Program-made: the position numbers and the translations under genes
NCBI RefSeq assembly: GCF_031127905.1
Contig: NZ_JARXIC010000001.1
Span: 240,051 to 304,050 of the forward strand
DNA from: Thalassobacterium sedimentorum
GTDB lineage: Bacteria; Verrucomicrobiota; Verrucomicrobiia; Opitutales; Coraliomargaritaceae
DNA length: 64,000 nt
Direction: 5' to 3'
Part shown: positions 27,407 to 36,554 of the stretch, in pieces
Layout of the letters: each line of letters starts with the position of its first letter
Numbering within the stretch: the stretch's first letter is position 1
The notes under the pieces: generated by a model
What the model saw: the letters and a program-made list of their open reading frames with translations, nothing else
Told to the model about the DNA's origin: nothing
Database searches by the model: none

Positions 27407-28196
27407 ATCAATAATTTATATGGGGAAGATTAATGAGCATACCTTTTCAGTAAAACACCCGCAAAATTACGACATGAATACATTAAGTCAAGTGATTTAC
27501 TCCACTTCCACTCGACATTAATTATTACATTAAATACATCAAACAAAAGGAATTTCAGCTTCTACAGGAGCGGATCAGCATAAAAAATACTGACATTGTA
27601 TCAAACCTCATGTCGCATCAATCACATCTCAACAGCTAGTAAACGTTTTGTCACACTTTGACAGCAAGCATCACCACAAGACCCCAGCAGCTCATTGCCC
27701 CTCCAATCTTTCTAGAGCACCTGGACGAGTCAGAAACCAGTTAATATGAAAACACTGCTTCCCCTATTTGCGATTAGCACACTACTCCTCTGTTGTAGTC
27801 TACAGTATCGAAGTGATCAAGAATCCTGAGAAAGTGGCTCTGATCGTAGGGGACAATTCAGTCACCGACTTTAAGAGTTGGCCCGCCGACTTCGGATCTG
27901 GTCCGGGTTCTACTCAAAACACTACCGCTAGACCACCTGATCGCAACAACGCAGCCTGCTTTGTAAATTGAGCCAAGCTTCCATGAAGTATTTTTCCACA
28001 ATATCATTACTCTGTATGAGTGCCTTTCAACCTGAATTAATCCCAATCGTCGTGATCGTAACTCTCACCATCCGCTAATGACTTTTGTTGACGAGACGAA
28101 GATGGTGGACCACAGCTTAATCGAGGTTCCCCCATAACCTTAGATCTCTTTTCGGCCGCAAGTTGCATTTGCTTAAAATCCTTCTATGCTTGCGCA
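27407..28196. other. Non-coding stretch with a possible decayed secreted ORF
   Basis: About 790 bases without a convincing gene. At 27746 an ATG opens MKTLLPLFAISTLLLCC, a good secretion signal, but the frame stops after 27 codons (27827-27829). A second frame overlapping it reads on as VVYSIEVIKNPEKVALIVGD and NSVTDFKSWPADFG before ending at 27971, which would fit one small exported protein broken by a frameshift. I could not name the family. The promoters of the PEP-CTERM gene (leftward) and the aldo/keto reductase (rightward) must also lie here. Confidence 0.35.
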
Positions 28197-29156
28197 ATGA
28201 TTCATCAAAATTTCACTTTAAATACGGGTCAAATTATACCCGCAGTAGGCTTTGGATGCGCTTTTGGCAACTGGACCGACGAAACAGAAATGCAAGGCTT
28301 CCGCCCGGAGCTAGCCTGGCATGGAGTGACCGAAGCTCTCAAGGCCGGCTATCAGCACTTAGACACCGCGCACTGCTACGGCACCGAACGCCACGTCGGC
28401 GACATCGTCGGACGCGCCTTGAGCGCAGGCACAGTCCAACGCGAAGACTTGTTTATCACCACCAAACTGGCCCACCCTGCCGCGCCACCTCATGTCGCAA
28501 TCTCCCATCGCTTAACTTGGAACTGGGGCTCCGTGCCCGACATCCAACAACGCGTGATGGACGACTTTGAAGCCTCCAAAGAAAAGCTCGGCATGGGCTA
28601 TGTTGACTTACTGCTGATGCACTGGCCAGGCGACTTCGTCAACAAGGACAAAGGCTTCGCCCGCGAAGCACGGCTGGCGATTTGGGAGGTATTCGAATCA
28701 TTGGTCAAGCGCGGCGACGCGCATGGGATTGGCGTCTGTAACTTTACCGCCGACCACATTGAAGACTTAATCTCGGCCGGACGAACAGTCCCTGCAGTCA
28801 ATCAGTTTGAGCTTCATCCTTATTGCCAGGATCTGGAACTGGAAGCCTACTGCCAATCTCACAACATATTAGTTGAAGCCTACGCCCCTTTCGCCTCCGG
28901 AGCCTATGGCATCTTGAAAGATCCAGTCATCTCTGAAATTGCCCAACAAACCGGACGCTCCACTGGCCAGGTAATCCTGCGTTGGCAATTGCAATGTGGC
29001 CGTGTAGTTCTGCCCAAAAGCTCCAACCCGCAACGCATGGCGCACAACCTTCAGTTATTTGACTTTGAACTGGATGACGCACAAATCGCTAAGATCGACG
29101 CACTCGCACCCAAGGAAGCCAAACGCAGCACGGTGGATCCAGCGACGATTCCGTAG
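28197..29156 (+). CDS. Aldo/keto reductase
   Basis: 319 residues, a cytosolic NADPH-dependent (alpha/beta)8 reductase. The catalytic tetrad is visible: Asp in YQHLDTAHCYGTERHVG, Tyr in CYG, Lys in DLFITTKLAHP and His in LLLMHWPGDF. The nucleotide-binding C-terminal part has VVLPKSSNPQRMAHNLQLFD, with the family's usual 'PKS' motif. It reduces aldehydes, ketones or sugars to alcohols; substrates cannot be deduced. An insert (AHPAAPPHVAISHRLTWNWG) after the Lys is longer than in the typical family member. It stands alone on the plus strand, convergent with the next PEP-CTERM gene, with no operon partner. Confidence 0.92.
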   Translation: MIHQNFTLNTGQIIPAVGFGCAFGNWTDETEMQGFRPELAWHGVTEALKAGYQHLDTAHCYGTERHVGDIVGRALSAGTVQREDLFITTKLAHPAAPPHVAISHRLTWNWGSVPDIQQRVMDDFEASKEKLGMGYVDLLLMHWPGDFVNKDKGFAREARLAIWEVFESLVKRGDAHGIGVCNFTADHIEDLISAGRTVPAVNQFELHPYCQDLELEAYCQSHNILVEAYAPFASGAYGILKDPVISEIAQQTGRSTGQVILRWQLQCGRVVLPKSSNPQRMAHNLQLFDFELDDAQIAKIDALAPKEAKRSTVDPATIP

Positions 29157-29284
29157 ATCCACAGCACTCCATCCCAAAGCCCAAGCACAATTGGCTCAAA
29201 ATTCCTGTGAGACTTGAAAGTACCCCGTGGTCAATGCTTTGAGCCTGGATTGCGGGACTGCTCGGTCGTTGAGGAAGTTGACTT

Positions 29285-30163
29285 CTATCGTCTACGAGTC
29301 CCTACAATGCTGAAGATGATGATTCCTGCTAGTAATGTGAACATCGAAGGTTCTGGAACTGCATAGGCGTAGCCAATTGCCCGCAGGTCGAAACCTCCGG
29401 TACCGGTGGTGACCCAATTGTCAATAATGCCGTTGCCCTGGCTATCTAAATAAGAGCCATCACCCGGGATATCGATCAATCGCACATATTGAATGTTTTG
29501 AAGGTCGAGTGTTCCCGCGATTGCTAACTCATGGTCGCTCAGTTGTTCTAAATCAAAAGGCGTTCCATAGCCTGAAGCATGCTTACCTGCTAAGTTATAA
29601 ACGTTGGTCATGTCAAAGCCTTGAAAGGCTGAACCAAAGCCGGGGCCATTGGCTTCTGTATTCAGTGAAATACTATCGAAACGTGCAAAATTGATGCCAT
29701 CACTTGAAACCTCGACGTAAGCTAGTTCGGCAAATAGTCCACCATCGAAAGTGAAGCCGTTTTCAAATACAGCGAAGTCCCAGCCCTCGCCATTTCGGAA
29801 TCCATCGAAAGCCAAAGTGATGGAGCCAGGAGTGTCACCATTCGCGATTGCTGCGGCATCTAGATCCCCAAGTGAAAGCAAGCTGCTGTTATATTCCCCG
29901 AGAGCATTATTGGCATCACCACTACCTGATGAGGTGATGTACACGTCTTCGACGCTCTCTGCCCAACCTACAAAAGCATCGGAACTGCTCGAGATGCCGC
30001 CATCAATCGCATGCGTGCTATCCGTCGATGAGGCATAGGGGCCTGCCAGTAGATGATTGCTCGGGGCCAATACTATCGCGGCAAGGAGCGCATGTTTACA
30101 CCAGGTGACTGGCTTGCTTGTGCTTTTTGACTGCAAGAGATGCAATTTTTTATTCAATAACAT
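29285..30163 (-). CDS. PEP-CTERM surface protein, putatively Fur-regulated
   Basis: 292 residues. Signal peptide around HALLAAIVLAPSNHLLAGPY; C terminus AYAVPEPSMFTLLAGIIIFS followed by GTRRR is a PEP-CTERM sorting signal. The body has GSITLAFDGFRNGEGWDFAV, FENGF, AELAYVEVSSDGINFARF and AGKHASGYGTPFDLEQL, a conserved extracellular beta-sandwich pattern that I associate with cell-surface proteins found near TonB-type metal/cofactor uptake genes in other phyla; that association is recollection, not a search result. A Fur box lies about 160 bases upstream of its start, so its production is likely iron-dependent. It is convergent with the aldo/keto reductase gene and has no same-strand neighbour nearby. 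Confidence 0.86.
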   Translation of the reverse strand: MLLNKKLHLLQSKSTSKPVTWCKHALLAAIVLAPSNHLLAGPYASSTDSTHAIDGGISSSSDAFVGWAESVEDVYITSSGSGDANNALGEYNSSLLSLGDLDAAAIANGDTPGSITLAFDGFRNGEGWDFAVFENGFTFDGGLFAELAYVEVSSDGINFARFDSISLNTEANGPGFGSAFQGFDMTNVYNLAGKHASGYGTPFDLEQLSDHELAIAGTLDLQNIQYVRLIDIPGDGSYLDSQGNGIIDNWVTTGTGGFDLRAIGYAYAVPEPSMFTLLAGIIIFSIVGTRRR

Positions 30164-30756
30164 TTTATAACTAGGATTTAATTTTGATTGATTTTAGCTC
30201 TCTACAAGGATCATGAGCTGACGCAGCTGCGCAGCCATTTATGCTGCAATGAGCGTCATGACATCGGTCACACGGCGCATAGAGTCTCAATAATCAGAGC
30301 CGAACAAGTATTTAATGATTCTTGAGAATCATTCTCATCTTGTATTCGAGAAGCTGTTTTCCATTATTAGTATCTGTGCCGCTTTGAAAGTTGCTTCTTG
30401 CTTGCTTGGCCAATCGTTTCAGTCCGTTGAGTGAAGTGGCCATTCATTGAAGTCGATCCATTCTACTCTAAGGTAACCTCTGATTGCATTCTGTCGACCG
30501 AACAAATTGCACTCCAATGGGATGTCTGTCTGCTGGAACAAGCAAATGAGTGGATGAGGCAAAATGAATTAATTTGCTAGGGAATCTCACCCGCTTGTTG
30601 CAGCAGTGGTGAGTGCCGAGCAGGTAGCATTACAGGCCTTGGTTTCTAATTGAATCGACATTCAAGAGTGATCTTCTCTAAGGAATGACTTTAGCCTTTT
30701 ATATACTGCTATATGACGTTATTTAATTTGTATAGTGAAATACCCCCACAAATGTT
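30164..30756. other. Divergent promoter region between PEP-CTERM gene and ATPase gene
   Basis: About 590 bases with no gene found. It carries the Fur box described separately at 30323-30337. Near its right end, TATAGT at 30732-30737 could be a -10 element for the ATPase gene that starts at 30757. I found no riboswitch-like structure or RNA gene by eye. Confidence 0.35.
30323..30337. promoter_or_regulatory. Fur box (7-1-7 palindrome)
   Basis: TGAGAAT-C-ATTCTCA is a perfect 7-1-7 inverted repeat matching the core pattern for the ferric uptake regulator (TGATAAT-N-ATTATCA with A/T to G/C changes that are common). It overlaps a second palindrome, ATGATTCT-TG-AGAATCAT at 30315-30332, giving the stacked arrangement often bound by two Fur dimers. 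It lies about 160 bases upstream of the PEP-CTERM gene at 29285-30163; the ATPase gene on the other side is 420 bases away. Confidence 0.72.
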
Positions 30757-32955
30757 ATGCCGACTCTTAGTATAAACCTCACCAATTGTTACGGAATTCG
30801 GCAACTGAAAGGCTCATTCGATCTCGGTAAGCACGAAGGCCGTGGTGGTGCTTTCTCTATCTACGCAGCGAATGGAGTCATGAAGAGTTCTTTGGCGAGA
30901 ACCTTCGCTGACCATTCAAAAGGAGAAGAGAGTAAGGATTTGATTTTCCCCTCAAGAGAGACGGTTCGTGATATCCAGTGGGATAACAGCGAACTCGATC
31001 CCAAGACTGTTTTTGTCATAAAGCCTTACGTGAAAATTTATGAGTCTGAGACAGTCTCAACTCTTATTGCGAATCCCTCCTTGCAGCAGGAATACGCTAT
31101 CTCAGTTAAAAGCCTATTGGCTAAAAGGAAGACCCTGACGGGAGAATTGAAACAGCTGTCTGGCATCACTAGCCGAACAGAAACTCCTGATATTGTATTG
31201 GCGGCAGATTTAGGGGCAACCGAAGAAGATTTTTCTGAGAAAATCGAAGCACTGCAACAAGGTGACCACACGGTTGCTCACCTAAAAGACGTGAAGTATG
31301 CTGAAATATTTAATCCGAAGACTTTAGCGGTTCTAAAACAGAGAGATTTCCAGGCGCAGCTTGAAGAGTATGTCGAACTTTACAATAAGCTGGTCGAAGA
31401 ATCTCCAATTCTTTGTCGCACCTTTAATCACCAAGGTGCAACAGCAGTTTGCAAAGGGTTAAAAGATGCAGGGTTTTATACTGCTGGACACTTTGTAACA
31501 TTGAAAGTTGGGGATTCATCCAAAATGATATCAAGCTCTGAAGAGCTTGAGGATATCTTCCAGCAAGAACGGGAAAAGATTCTCTCAGACACATCTCTCA
31601 AGAGGCGATTCGATGCAGTTGATAAGGCTCTTGGTAATGCGGACACTAAAAAGCTCAGGGCTTTGATAGAAAGCAACAAAGAGCTACTTGCTGACCTGAA
31701 TGATTTGGAGGCTCTTAAGAAGAAGTTCTGGTTTGCGTATTTTCAGGAGTGCGAAGAGGAATTGAATGAGTTTCTGCAATCTTCACATGATACGAAGGAG
31801 GTGCTTACACGTCTCATAGCATCAGCCAAGGAGGAAGAAACCAAATGGACAAAGGTGATTCAGATATTTAATAGGCGCTTTGATGTCCCCTTCAATATTT
31901 CAATTCAGAATCAAGCTGATGTTATACTAAAAGGTGAAAAGCCAGCTAAGTCGTTTTCCTTCGAAGACAGCGAGTCGGCTGATGGTGTTGATGAGAAAAC
32001 ACTGCTTTCAGTGTTAAGCCGAGGGGAAAGGCGTGCACTTTACATTCTCAATCTATTGTTTGAGGTAGAAACTCGGAAAGAGGCGAATCAAGAGACGCTG
32101 TTTATTGTGGATGATATTGCAGATTCATTCGACTATCGAAATAAATATGCTATAGTCGAATATCTCCGTGAACTGTCGAAGCGGGATGGGTTTTACCTAA
32201 TATTCCTAACCCATAACTTCGACTTTCATCGGACCTTAGCCAGTAGGTTAGGACTGTCGTATGATAACCGTCTAGTCGCAACTAGAGGAGCCAATGAGAT
32301 TGACCTCCAAAGTGAGAAATATCAAAACGATGTCTTTGTGTCTTGGAGGGGCAAGATGGGGGTGAATGAGCGCGTGTTTATTGCGAGTGTTCCATTTGTT
32401 CGAAATCTTGCCACATACAGTGGCCATAAGAGTGTGGCGAGGTCATTAACTGAGGTGCTACACATTAAAGCAAATTCTGCCTCTAAAACGTATGCTGACC
32501 TAGTCGACGATTTTAGTATAATCCTTCAAAAGGCATTGCCTGAGATAAAGCATGATCGCTCACTTCGCGTTTTAGAGAGAATACAAATTGTTGCGGAGGA
32601 AATTGCTACCGAAGCGAAAGACCATATTGAACTGGAAGAAAAAATAATTCTGGCAATAGCTATTCGACTAATGGCAGAAAAATTTATGCTTAGAAGACTG
32701 AACGATCCAGAATGGGAGGAGCCTAAAGTAAATCAAACCCGGATCCTGTCCGATAAATTCGCTGACAAATTTACGTCAGAGCAAGCGGTCATCTCAACGC
32801 TTGATCAGGTTAATCTCATGACCCCAGAGAATATCCATCTCAACTCCTTCATGTTTGAGCCGATCCTAGATATGTCCTCTAGGCATCTCTATCGATTACA
32901 CGCAGATATCAAGCAATTGCTGGATGGGCTTGGGGAAGTCGGACAGTTGGATTGA
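30757..32955 (+). CDS. AAA/SMC-like ATPase, probable defence protein
   Basis: 732 residues. The N-terminal half-site has FSIYAANGVMKSSLARTF (residues 33-50), a variant Walker A in which the usual GxGKS is GVMKSS. The other half has the ABC-type signature VLSRGERRAL (about 419-428), Walker B TLFIVDDIADSFD (447-459) and the H-loop IFLTHNFDF (His486). Charged helical segments around 110-350 are the coiled-coil arm expected of SMC/Rad50-like proteins, shorter than in RloC. After 500, a mainly helical region (ASVPFVRNLATYSGHKSVAR; EKIILAIAIRLMAEKFMLRR) carries no nuclease motif I recognise. The architecture belongs with the AAA_13-like group, which includes PrrC/RloC anticodon nucleases. It is convergent, with a nine-base gap, with the AbiE toxin-antitoxin operon, so a role in phage defence is likely but inferred from position. 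Confidence 0.75.
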   Translation: MPTLSINLTNCYGIRQLKGSFDLGKHEGRGGAFSIYAANGVMKSSLARTFADHSKGEESKDLIFPSRETVRDIQWDNSELDPKTVFVIKPYVKIYESETVSTLIANPSLQQEYAISVKSLLAKRKTLTGELKQLSGITSRTETPDIVLAADLGATEEDFSEKIEALQQGDHTVAHLKDVKYAEIFNPKTLAVLKQRDFQAQLEEYVELYNKLVEESPILCRTFNHQGATAVCKGLKDAGFYTAGHFVTLKVGDSSKMISSSEELEDIFQQEREKILSDTSLKRRFDAVDKALGNADTKKLRALIESNKELLADLNDLEALKKKFWFAYFQECEEELNEFLQSSHDTKEVLTRLIASAKEEETKWTKVIQIFNRRFDVPFNISIQNQADVILKGEKPAKSFSFEDSESADGVDEKTLLSVLSRGERRALYILNLLFEVETRKEANQETLFIVDDIADSFDYRNKYAIVEYLRELSKRDGFYLIFLTHNFDFHRTLASRLGLSYDNRLVATRGANEIDLQSEKYQNDVFVSWRGKMGVNERVFIASVPFVRNLATYSGHKSVARSLTEVLHIKANSASKTYADLVDDFSIILQKALPEIKHDRSLRVLERIQIVAEEIATEAKDHIELEEKIILAIAIRLMAEKFMLRRLNDPEWEEPKVNQTRILSDKFADKFTSEQAVISTLDQVNLMTPENIHLNSFMFEPILDMSSRHLYRLHADIKQLLDGLGEVGQLD

Positions 32956-32964
32956 CATCCGATG

Positions 32965-33807
32965 CTACGGTTGCCGCTGCAAGAGAGGTCTGATGATTTG
33001 AATGACATCTTTTAAGCTGGGTGCATTCAGGGCATTTTTTCGCAGAAAAGCCTGCCATTGAGTTATTTTCTGTGGGTCTTGAAAGAACTCTGCGGTGAAT
33101 GCAATGGGCGTGGACAGTGGGAGTGCTGTTTGACGATGTTGGAAGGTATTGTGAATGGCTTGTCGCAGGTTGTCTGGATTGGGCGATAACCGTGAGAGGA
33201 GCCAGTAGAGATCGTAGAAATCTTTCATTCGACTATTGGCGAGTGCCAAGCTGACGATCGCTTCCAGTTTTTCTGCGATGACGGTTTCCACAGGATAGGT
33301 CATGAGTGGCACTGGAGAAAAATCGAGGATTCCGGGCCATTGACTCGCCTGTGGTGAAGGTGTGACGGTATCCCCGTAGCCGACATCTATTTGAAGGTGG
33401 ATTTTCATTGTTCCCAGCAGCGCAGTTATTTTAACGCGATTGCCGCCTTCAGATGTTTCGGAACGTATCGGGGTGACTGCACTTGGGAGCCATTTGAGTG
33501 TGTCGATCTGTGCGGGCGTGAGTGCGCAGATAGCATCTATAACCTGAGCCAAATGCTCTGGTGGAAGCGCGTGGTAGTCGAGGAAGTCGGCATCTCTTGT
33601 GGGACGGTGTAAGTTGTCATTCCAGATGCGAAAGAGTTGAGCTCCTTTTAGCACGAATCGATCTGCGTATTGGCTCTGACTTAGACGCGCAAAAAAGCGA
33701 GCGAGGGCGAAGTGTTCGAGCAGGGTGTTGTAGGCTACTTTCGTGCTACGAGCTTCATTTCTCAAACGCTCTTGGATCGATGCGGTGATATTTTTGGGTG
33801 CTGGCAT
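32965..33807 (-). CDS. abiEii: AbiEii-type nucleotidyltransferase toxin (type IV TA)
   Basis: 280 residues. The nucleotidyltransferase core is clear: FVLKGAQLFRIWNDNLHRPT then RDADFLDY (the Asp-x-Asp metal site) at about residues 50-78, GNRVKITALLGTMKIHLQID around 122-141, and PVETVIAEKLEAIVSLALAN followed by SRMKDFYDLYWL near 172-205. This is the AbiEii/AbiGii pattern of toxins that modify tRNA or inhibit growth when phage disables the antitoxin. It follows the AbiEi gene by five bases on the same strand, so they are one operon, controlled by the dyad at 34431-34476. Next to a defence-type ATPase this makes a small defence island. Confidence 0.93.
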   Translation of the reverse strand: MPAPKNITASIQERLRNEARSTKVAYNTLLEHFALARFFARLSQSQYADRFVLKGAQLFRIWNDNLHRPTRDADFLDYHALPPEHLAQVIDAICALTPAQIDTLKWLPSAVTPIRSETSEGGNRVKITALLGTMKIHLQIDVGYGDTVTPSPQASQWPGILDFSPVPLMTYPVETVIAEKLEAIVSLALANSRMKDFYDLYWLLSRLSPNPDNLRQAIHNTFQHRQTALPLSTPIAFTAEFFQDPQKITQWQAFLRKNALNAPSLKDVIQIIRPLLQRQP

Positions 33808-33812
33808 TGTGC

Positions 33813-34427
33813 TTAAACGAGAGCTTCGAGATAGGGTTGTATGACTGAGGTAACTCGCTGGAGTTTTGCAAATTCCAGAATATCGGCGGGTGTTGTGCGG
33901 TGTTGCTTGGATGCCAATAGATCCTTGAGTGCTTCCAGGCAGAGTTCGAGGCCAACTCTGCGACGATATTTGAAACAGTCGACGACGGTGCGAGCTGGGT
34001 TGGTGATGCGCACATCGATATCGTTGAGAAGGTGAGTCTCTACGCCTATTGAAAAGGCCTCGCTGATGCCAGTCTTGACGACTTCAATTTTGGGGTAGTC
34101 GATGCGTGGGGGCACGGCGTTATTGCGAAGTTGAATCCAAACGGAATGTGCTTGGTGCGTGCCGATCTGGTGAAACTGCAGGGAGCTGACTAGCACGATC
34201 ACAGATTGTGGCACTCGGGCTGCGACTTCTGCGATGCTAAGATGTTCGTCCCATGGTGCTTCGGGGTGACGATAGAGACCGCGGCTAAGCCGTTCTAGCT
34301 CACCTTTGGCGACGGCACGACTGATCGCCATGCTGCTGATGCCGTGCTCTCTGATTTCGCTTTCCTTTAGAAGTGAGCGAGAGATCGCGAGTTCGTGGAG
34401 ACGTTGCTGTTCAGTTGGTGACGGCAT
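33813..34427 (-). CDS. abiEi: AbiEi-type antitoxin and autorepressor
   Basis: 204 residues. The N-terminal winged helix is visible (LLKESEIREHGISSMAISRA, then GELERLSRGLYRHPE with the 'GxYxH' wing), and the C-terminal antitoxin domain has VPQSVIVLVSSLQFHQIGTH, VWIQLRN and DVRITNPARTVVDCFKYRRR. This is the standard AbiEi layout. Known AbiEi proteins neutralise AbiEii and bind inverted repeats in their own promoter; here an extensive dyad lies three bases upstream of the start codon. First gene of the two-gene AbiE operon. Confidence 0.92.
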   Translation of the reverse strand: MPSPTEQQRLHELAISRSLLKESEIREHGISSMAISRAVAKGELERLSRGLYRHPEAPWDEHLSIAEVAARVPQSVIVLVSSLQFHQIGTHQAHSVWIQLRNNAVPPRIDYPKIEVVKTGISEAFSIGVETHLLNDIDVRITNPARTVVDCFKYRRRVGLELCLEALKDLLASKQHRTTPADILEFAKLQRVTSVIQPYLEALV

Positions 34428-34430
34428 ATT

Positions 34431-34476
34431 GTTTCAAAATTAAGTAACATATATAATTCTTACTTAACTATGAAAC
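34431..34476. promoter_or_regulatory. Nested dyad operator of the abiE operon
   Basis: Two nested perfect inverted repeats share one centre: inner arms TTAAGTAA (34440-34447) and TTACTTAA (34460-34467), outer arms GTTTCA (34431-34436) and TGAAAC (34471-34476), each separated from the inner arms by three bases. The A+T-rich centre CATATATAATTC would contain the promoter -10. The site begins three bases upstream of the AbiEi start codon and fits the known negative autoregulation of abiE operons through paired inverted repeats. Confidence 0.8.
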
Positions 34477-34560
34477 ACACTCAAGTCAGAAAACCTGCAC
34501 CTATTTTTCCGCTATAAAAGCCTCTGGTGGGCCGAATGGTTTAGTCAGTGGAGCGTGACC

Positions 34561-35439
34561 TCATTTATCCGCGACGACTCGATACGGGCCATCGGTGCGA
34601 ATGTAAAGTGTGCTGGCTTCGTTGTCAGCGGCTTTGATTTTGTGGGTGGTCCTGCCAACCGAGCGGACATAGCTGCCGGCTTCAAGTGTGAATGTTTCAC
34701 CTGAGCTTTGCGTGTAGCTGGGCTCGCCTTGCACGATGACGGCGCCAAAGCGCTTAGCTTCGGTAAGTATGGAGCCGTTGAATCCGGCGGGCAGTCGGAG
34801 CATGCTACCATTGAGCTGTCCCGCTTCGGTTTTGCCCCAAAGGACGGCGATGGCGGTTCCGTCCGCTTGGATCCATTTCATGTCGTCTGCCGTAAGCCAG
34901 ACCAAGTTGTCCTTGTCTATATTAACAGGCCGTTCGCCGCTGTCGAAGGCTTCCTCTTCTGGCTGCACAAGATAGGGTCCCTCCTCGATTTCGATGTAAG
35001 CGAGGCTGCCGCTGCCTGCGGCTGCGGTGATGTGCACTTCCCCTTTAGGCTGGGTCCAGAAAGAGCCGGCGGGCATCCACATGTTGGCGGCACCGGGATC
35101 GTCGTTGTGTATGACACCTTGAATCACGACTCCGCGGTAGGAGATGTTGTGAATGTGCGGGGGTGACTCGAAGTCCTGTGGCGGCTTGAGAAGAAATCCC
35201 GTTGGGCCAGTGCCCTCGCGGTCGCCCCAGAGTGTGCCCGCCTTGGGAGCCAGGTCGCCGCGTTTCGGATTGAGGTGGGTCCACTCGACTTGCGAGGCAT
35301 GGACGATTTCAACCGTGGAGTCCGCGGGCGTGGCGGCAACTAGTTGAGTGGCCAGTGCGGCCGAGAGTGCGATGAGAGTGAGTTTGGCTTTTATGAATGA
35401 TAGAGCTGGTGAGTGCAGTGATTTACAAGGATTCCACAT
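34561..35439 (-). CDS. Exported cupin protein (DUF4437-like)
   Basis: 292 residues. A long N-terminal leader ([20 protein letters not shown]) suggests export. Two tandem cupin halves can be traced: [20 protein letters not shown] then [13 protein letters not shown] with metal-ligand-type His residues, and [20 protein letters not shown] then [19 protein letters not shown]. The pattern corresponds to the DUF4437 cupins of unknown substrate. It is the last gene of a six-gene operon (ADH, quinone reductase, LLM, SDR, ABM, this gene) with a 12-base gap to the ABM gene. The only exported member, it may deal with the same reactive compound outside the cytoplasm. Confidence 0.78.
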   Translation of the reverse strand: MWNPCKSLHSPALSFIKAKLTLIALSAALATQLVAATPADSTVEIVHASQVEWTHLNPKRGDLAPKAGTLWGDREGTGPTGFLLKPPQDFESPPHIHNISYRGVVIQGVIHNDDPGAANMWMPAGSFWTQPKGEVHITAAAGSGSLAYIEIEEGPYLVQPEEEAFDSGERPVNIDKDNLVWLTADDMKWIQADGTAIAVLWGKTEAGQLNGSMLRLPAGFNGSILTEAKRFGAVIVQGEPSYTQSSGETFTLEAGSYVRSVGRTTHKIKAADNEASTLYIRTDGPYRVVADK

Positions 35440-35451
35440 GCTTGATTTCGC

Positions 35452-35742
35452 TTATACGATCTGCGTCATTTCGTGGATCGCGAGATTCTCAAGCGCTCCC
35501 TCGGTAATGGAGGCGAATTGCTTAAAGTGTGCGCTCTCGAGGTGTGCCTGCCAGAGCTCACGTGTCTCCCAGTTTTCGAACATGAAAAAATGCGCAGGAT
35601 CCTGATTGTCCTGGTGTAGGTCGTAGTTGATACAGCCGTTTTCCTTACGGCTCGGCGCGACGACTTTTTCGAGTTCAGACTTAACCAGATCGATGCAATC
35701 GGCCTTGGCTATAATGGTGGCGGTGATGGTGAGTTTTGTCAT
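35452..35742 (-). CDS. Antibiotic-biosynthesis-monooxygenase-fold protein (YgiN-like)
   Basis: 96 residues, the usual size for a single ABM (ferredoxin-like) domain. MTKLTITATIIAKADCIDLV, then VKSELEKVVAPSRKENGCIN and YDLHQDNQDPAHFFMFENWE show the family pattern, including the 'GCxxYxLxxxxxDPxxFxxxExW' motif; the tail has HLESAHFKQF. Such proteins act as cofactor-free quinol monooxygenases or scavengers of quinones and are dimeric. It lies eight bases after the SDR gene, inside the oxidoreductase operon. Confidence 0.9.
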   Translation of the reverse strand: MTKLTITATIIAKADCIDLVKSELEKVVAPSRKENGCINYDLHQDNQDPAHFFMFENWETRELWQAHLESAHFKQFASITEGALENLAIHEMTQIV

Positions 35743-35750
35743 AATGTGTT

Positions 35751-36542
35751 TTAGTGGTTCGATAGTATTGTTTCGATGGCGTCGACGAGTGCGTTGACCT
35801 TGGTCTTGTTCAGGGCGTCGGGGTGTGGTTGCGCGAAGCGCTTACGGTCGTTGTCGTAGTATTGACCGGAGGCCGCAGCAAATTCATTCGACAAGGCAGC
35901 GCGCACAAGAATGTCGGCACCGATGCGCAGGTCTCCGCCCGCGACACCGAAACCCTCTTTGACCATCTTGCTGCCGAGCAAGGAGGCGGGGTTTACCGCA
36001 ACGACCACCGGGCCGTCAGGATGGGCTTGCGCCAAGTGACGGGTCCACATGGTGATCGCCAGTTTGCTTTGCGCGTAGGCGGCCATATCATCGAGCCGAT
36101 GCTGACCGGCGAGGGCTTGCAAATCCACTGGCGACTGCGCGGCGGAGGAGAGATTGACCACGCGCCCGGACTGGCCGAGCAAGGGCAGGAGCTGCTGCGT
36201 TAAATGATAAGGCGCGATGGCGTTGACGACGAAGCGCACATCGAGCCCTGCGGGTGTGAATGGGCTGGGAGTTTTGTAAACGCCGGCGTTGTTGATCAAG
36301 ACATCCAGTTGCGTGTGCTTTTCATTAATGGACTGGGCCATTGTATCAACTTCTTCAATACTAGAAAAGTCGGCGACGTAAGACTCGACCTGCGACTGTG
36401 TCCCCAGCGTAGTGGCGACTTTAGCCAGTTTTTCAGGGTTGCGGCCATGTAGGAGGAGCGTATGCCCTTGGCTGGCCAGCAGCTTGGCGGTTTCGAGGCC
36501 GATGCCGTCGGTGGCTCCGGTGATGAGAATGGTTTTATGCAT
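35751..36542 (-). CDS. Short-chain dehydrogenase/reductase (SDR)
   Basis: 263 residues. [20 protein letters not shown] at the N terminus is the TGxxxGIG cofactor loop; [14 protein letters not shown] is the NNAG motif; the catalytic Ser (VVNLSSAAQ) and YAQSKLA (YxxxK) follow. [14 protein letters not shown] with Arg after strand 2 favours NADPH. It has no signal peptide. Fourth gene of the operon from 39600, 12 bases after the LLM gene. Substrate unknown; the protochlorophyllide-reductase-like '[18 protein letters not shown]' segment is typical of SDRs acting on bulky or aromatic ketones, but that is not decisive. Confidence 0.92.
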   Translation of the reverse strand: MHKTILITGATDGIGLETAKLLASQGHTLLLHGRNPEKLAKVATTLGTQSQVESYVADFSSIEEVDTMAQSINEKHTQLDVLINNAGVYKTPSPFTPAGLDVRFVVNAIAPYHLTQQLLPLLGQSGRVVNLSSAAQSPVDLQALAGQHRLDDMAAYAQSKLAITMWTRHLAQAHPDGPVVVAVNPASLLGSKMVKEGFGVAGGDLRIGADILVRAALSNEFAAASGQYYDNDRKRFAQPHPDALNKTKVNALVDAIETILSNH

Positions 36543-36554
36543 CGCGTGTTTGGT

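Noticed and set aside
27880..27960. tRNA-like segment on the minus strand (GGTGGTCTAGCGGTAGTG resembling a D-arm)
   Set aside because: No acceptor pairing, anticodon arm or T-loop with GTTCGA could be found around it.
29190..29260. Inverted GGCTCAAA / TTTGAGCC pair between convergent genes
   Set aside because: The arms are about 40 bases apart without G+C-rich pairing between; chance is likely.
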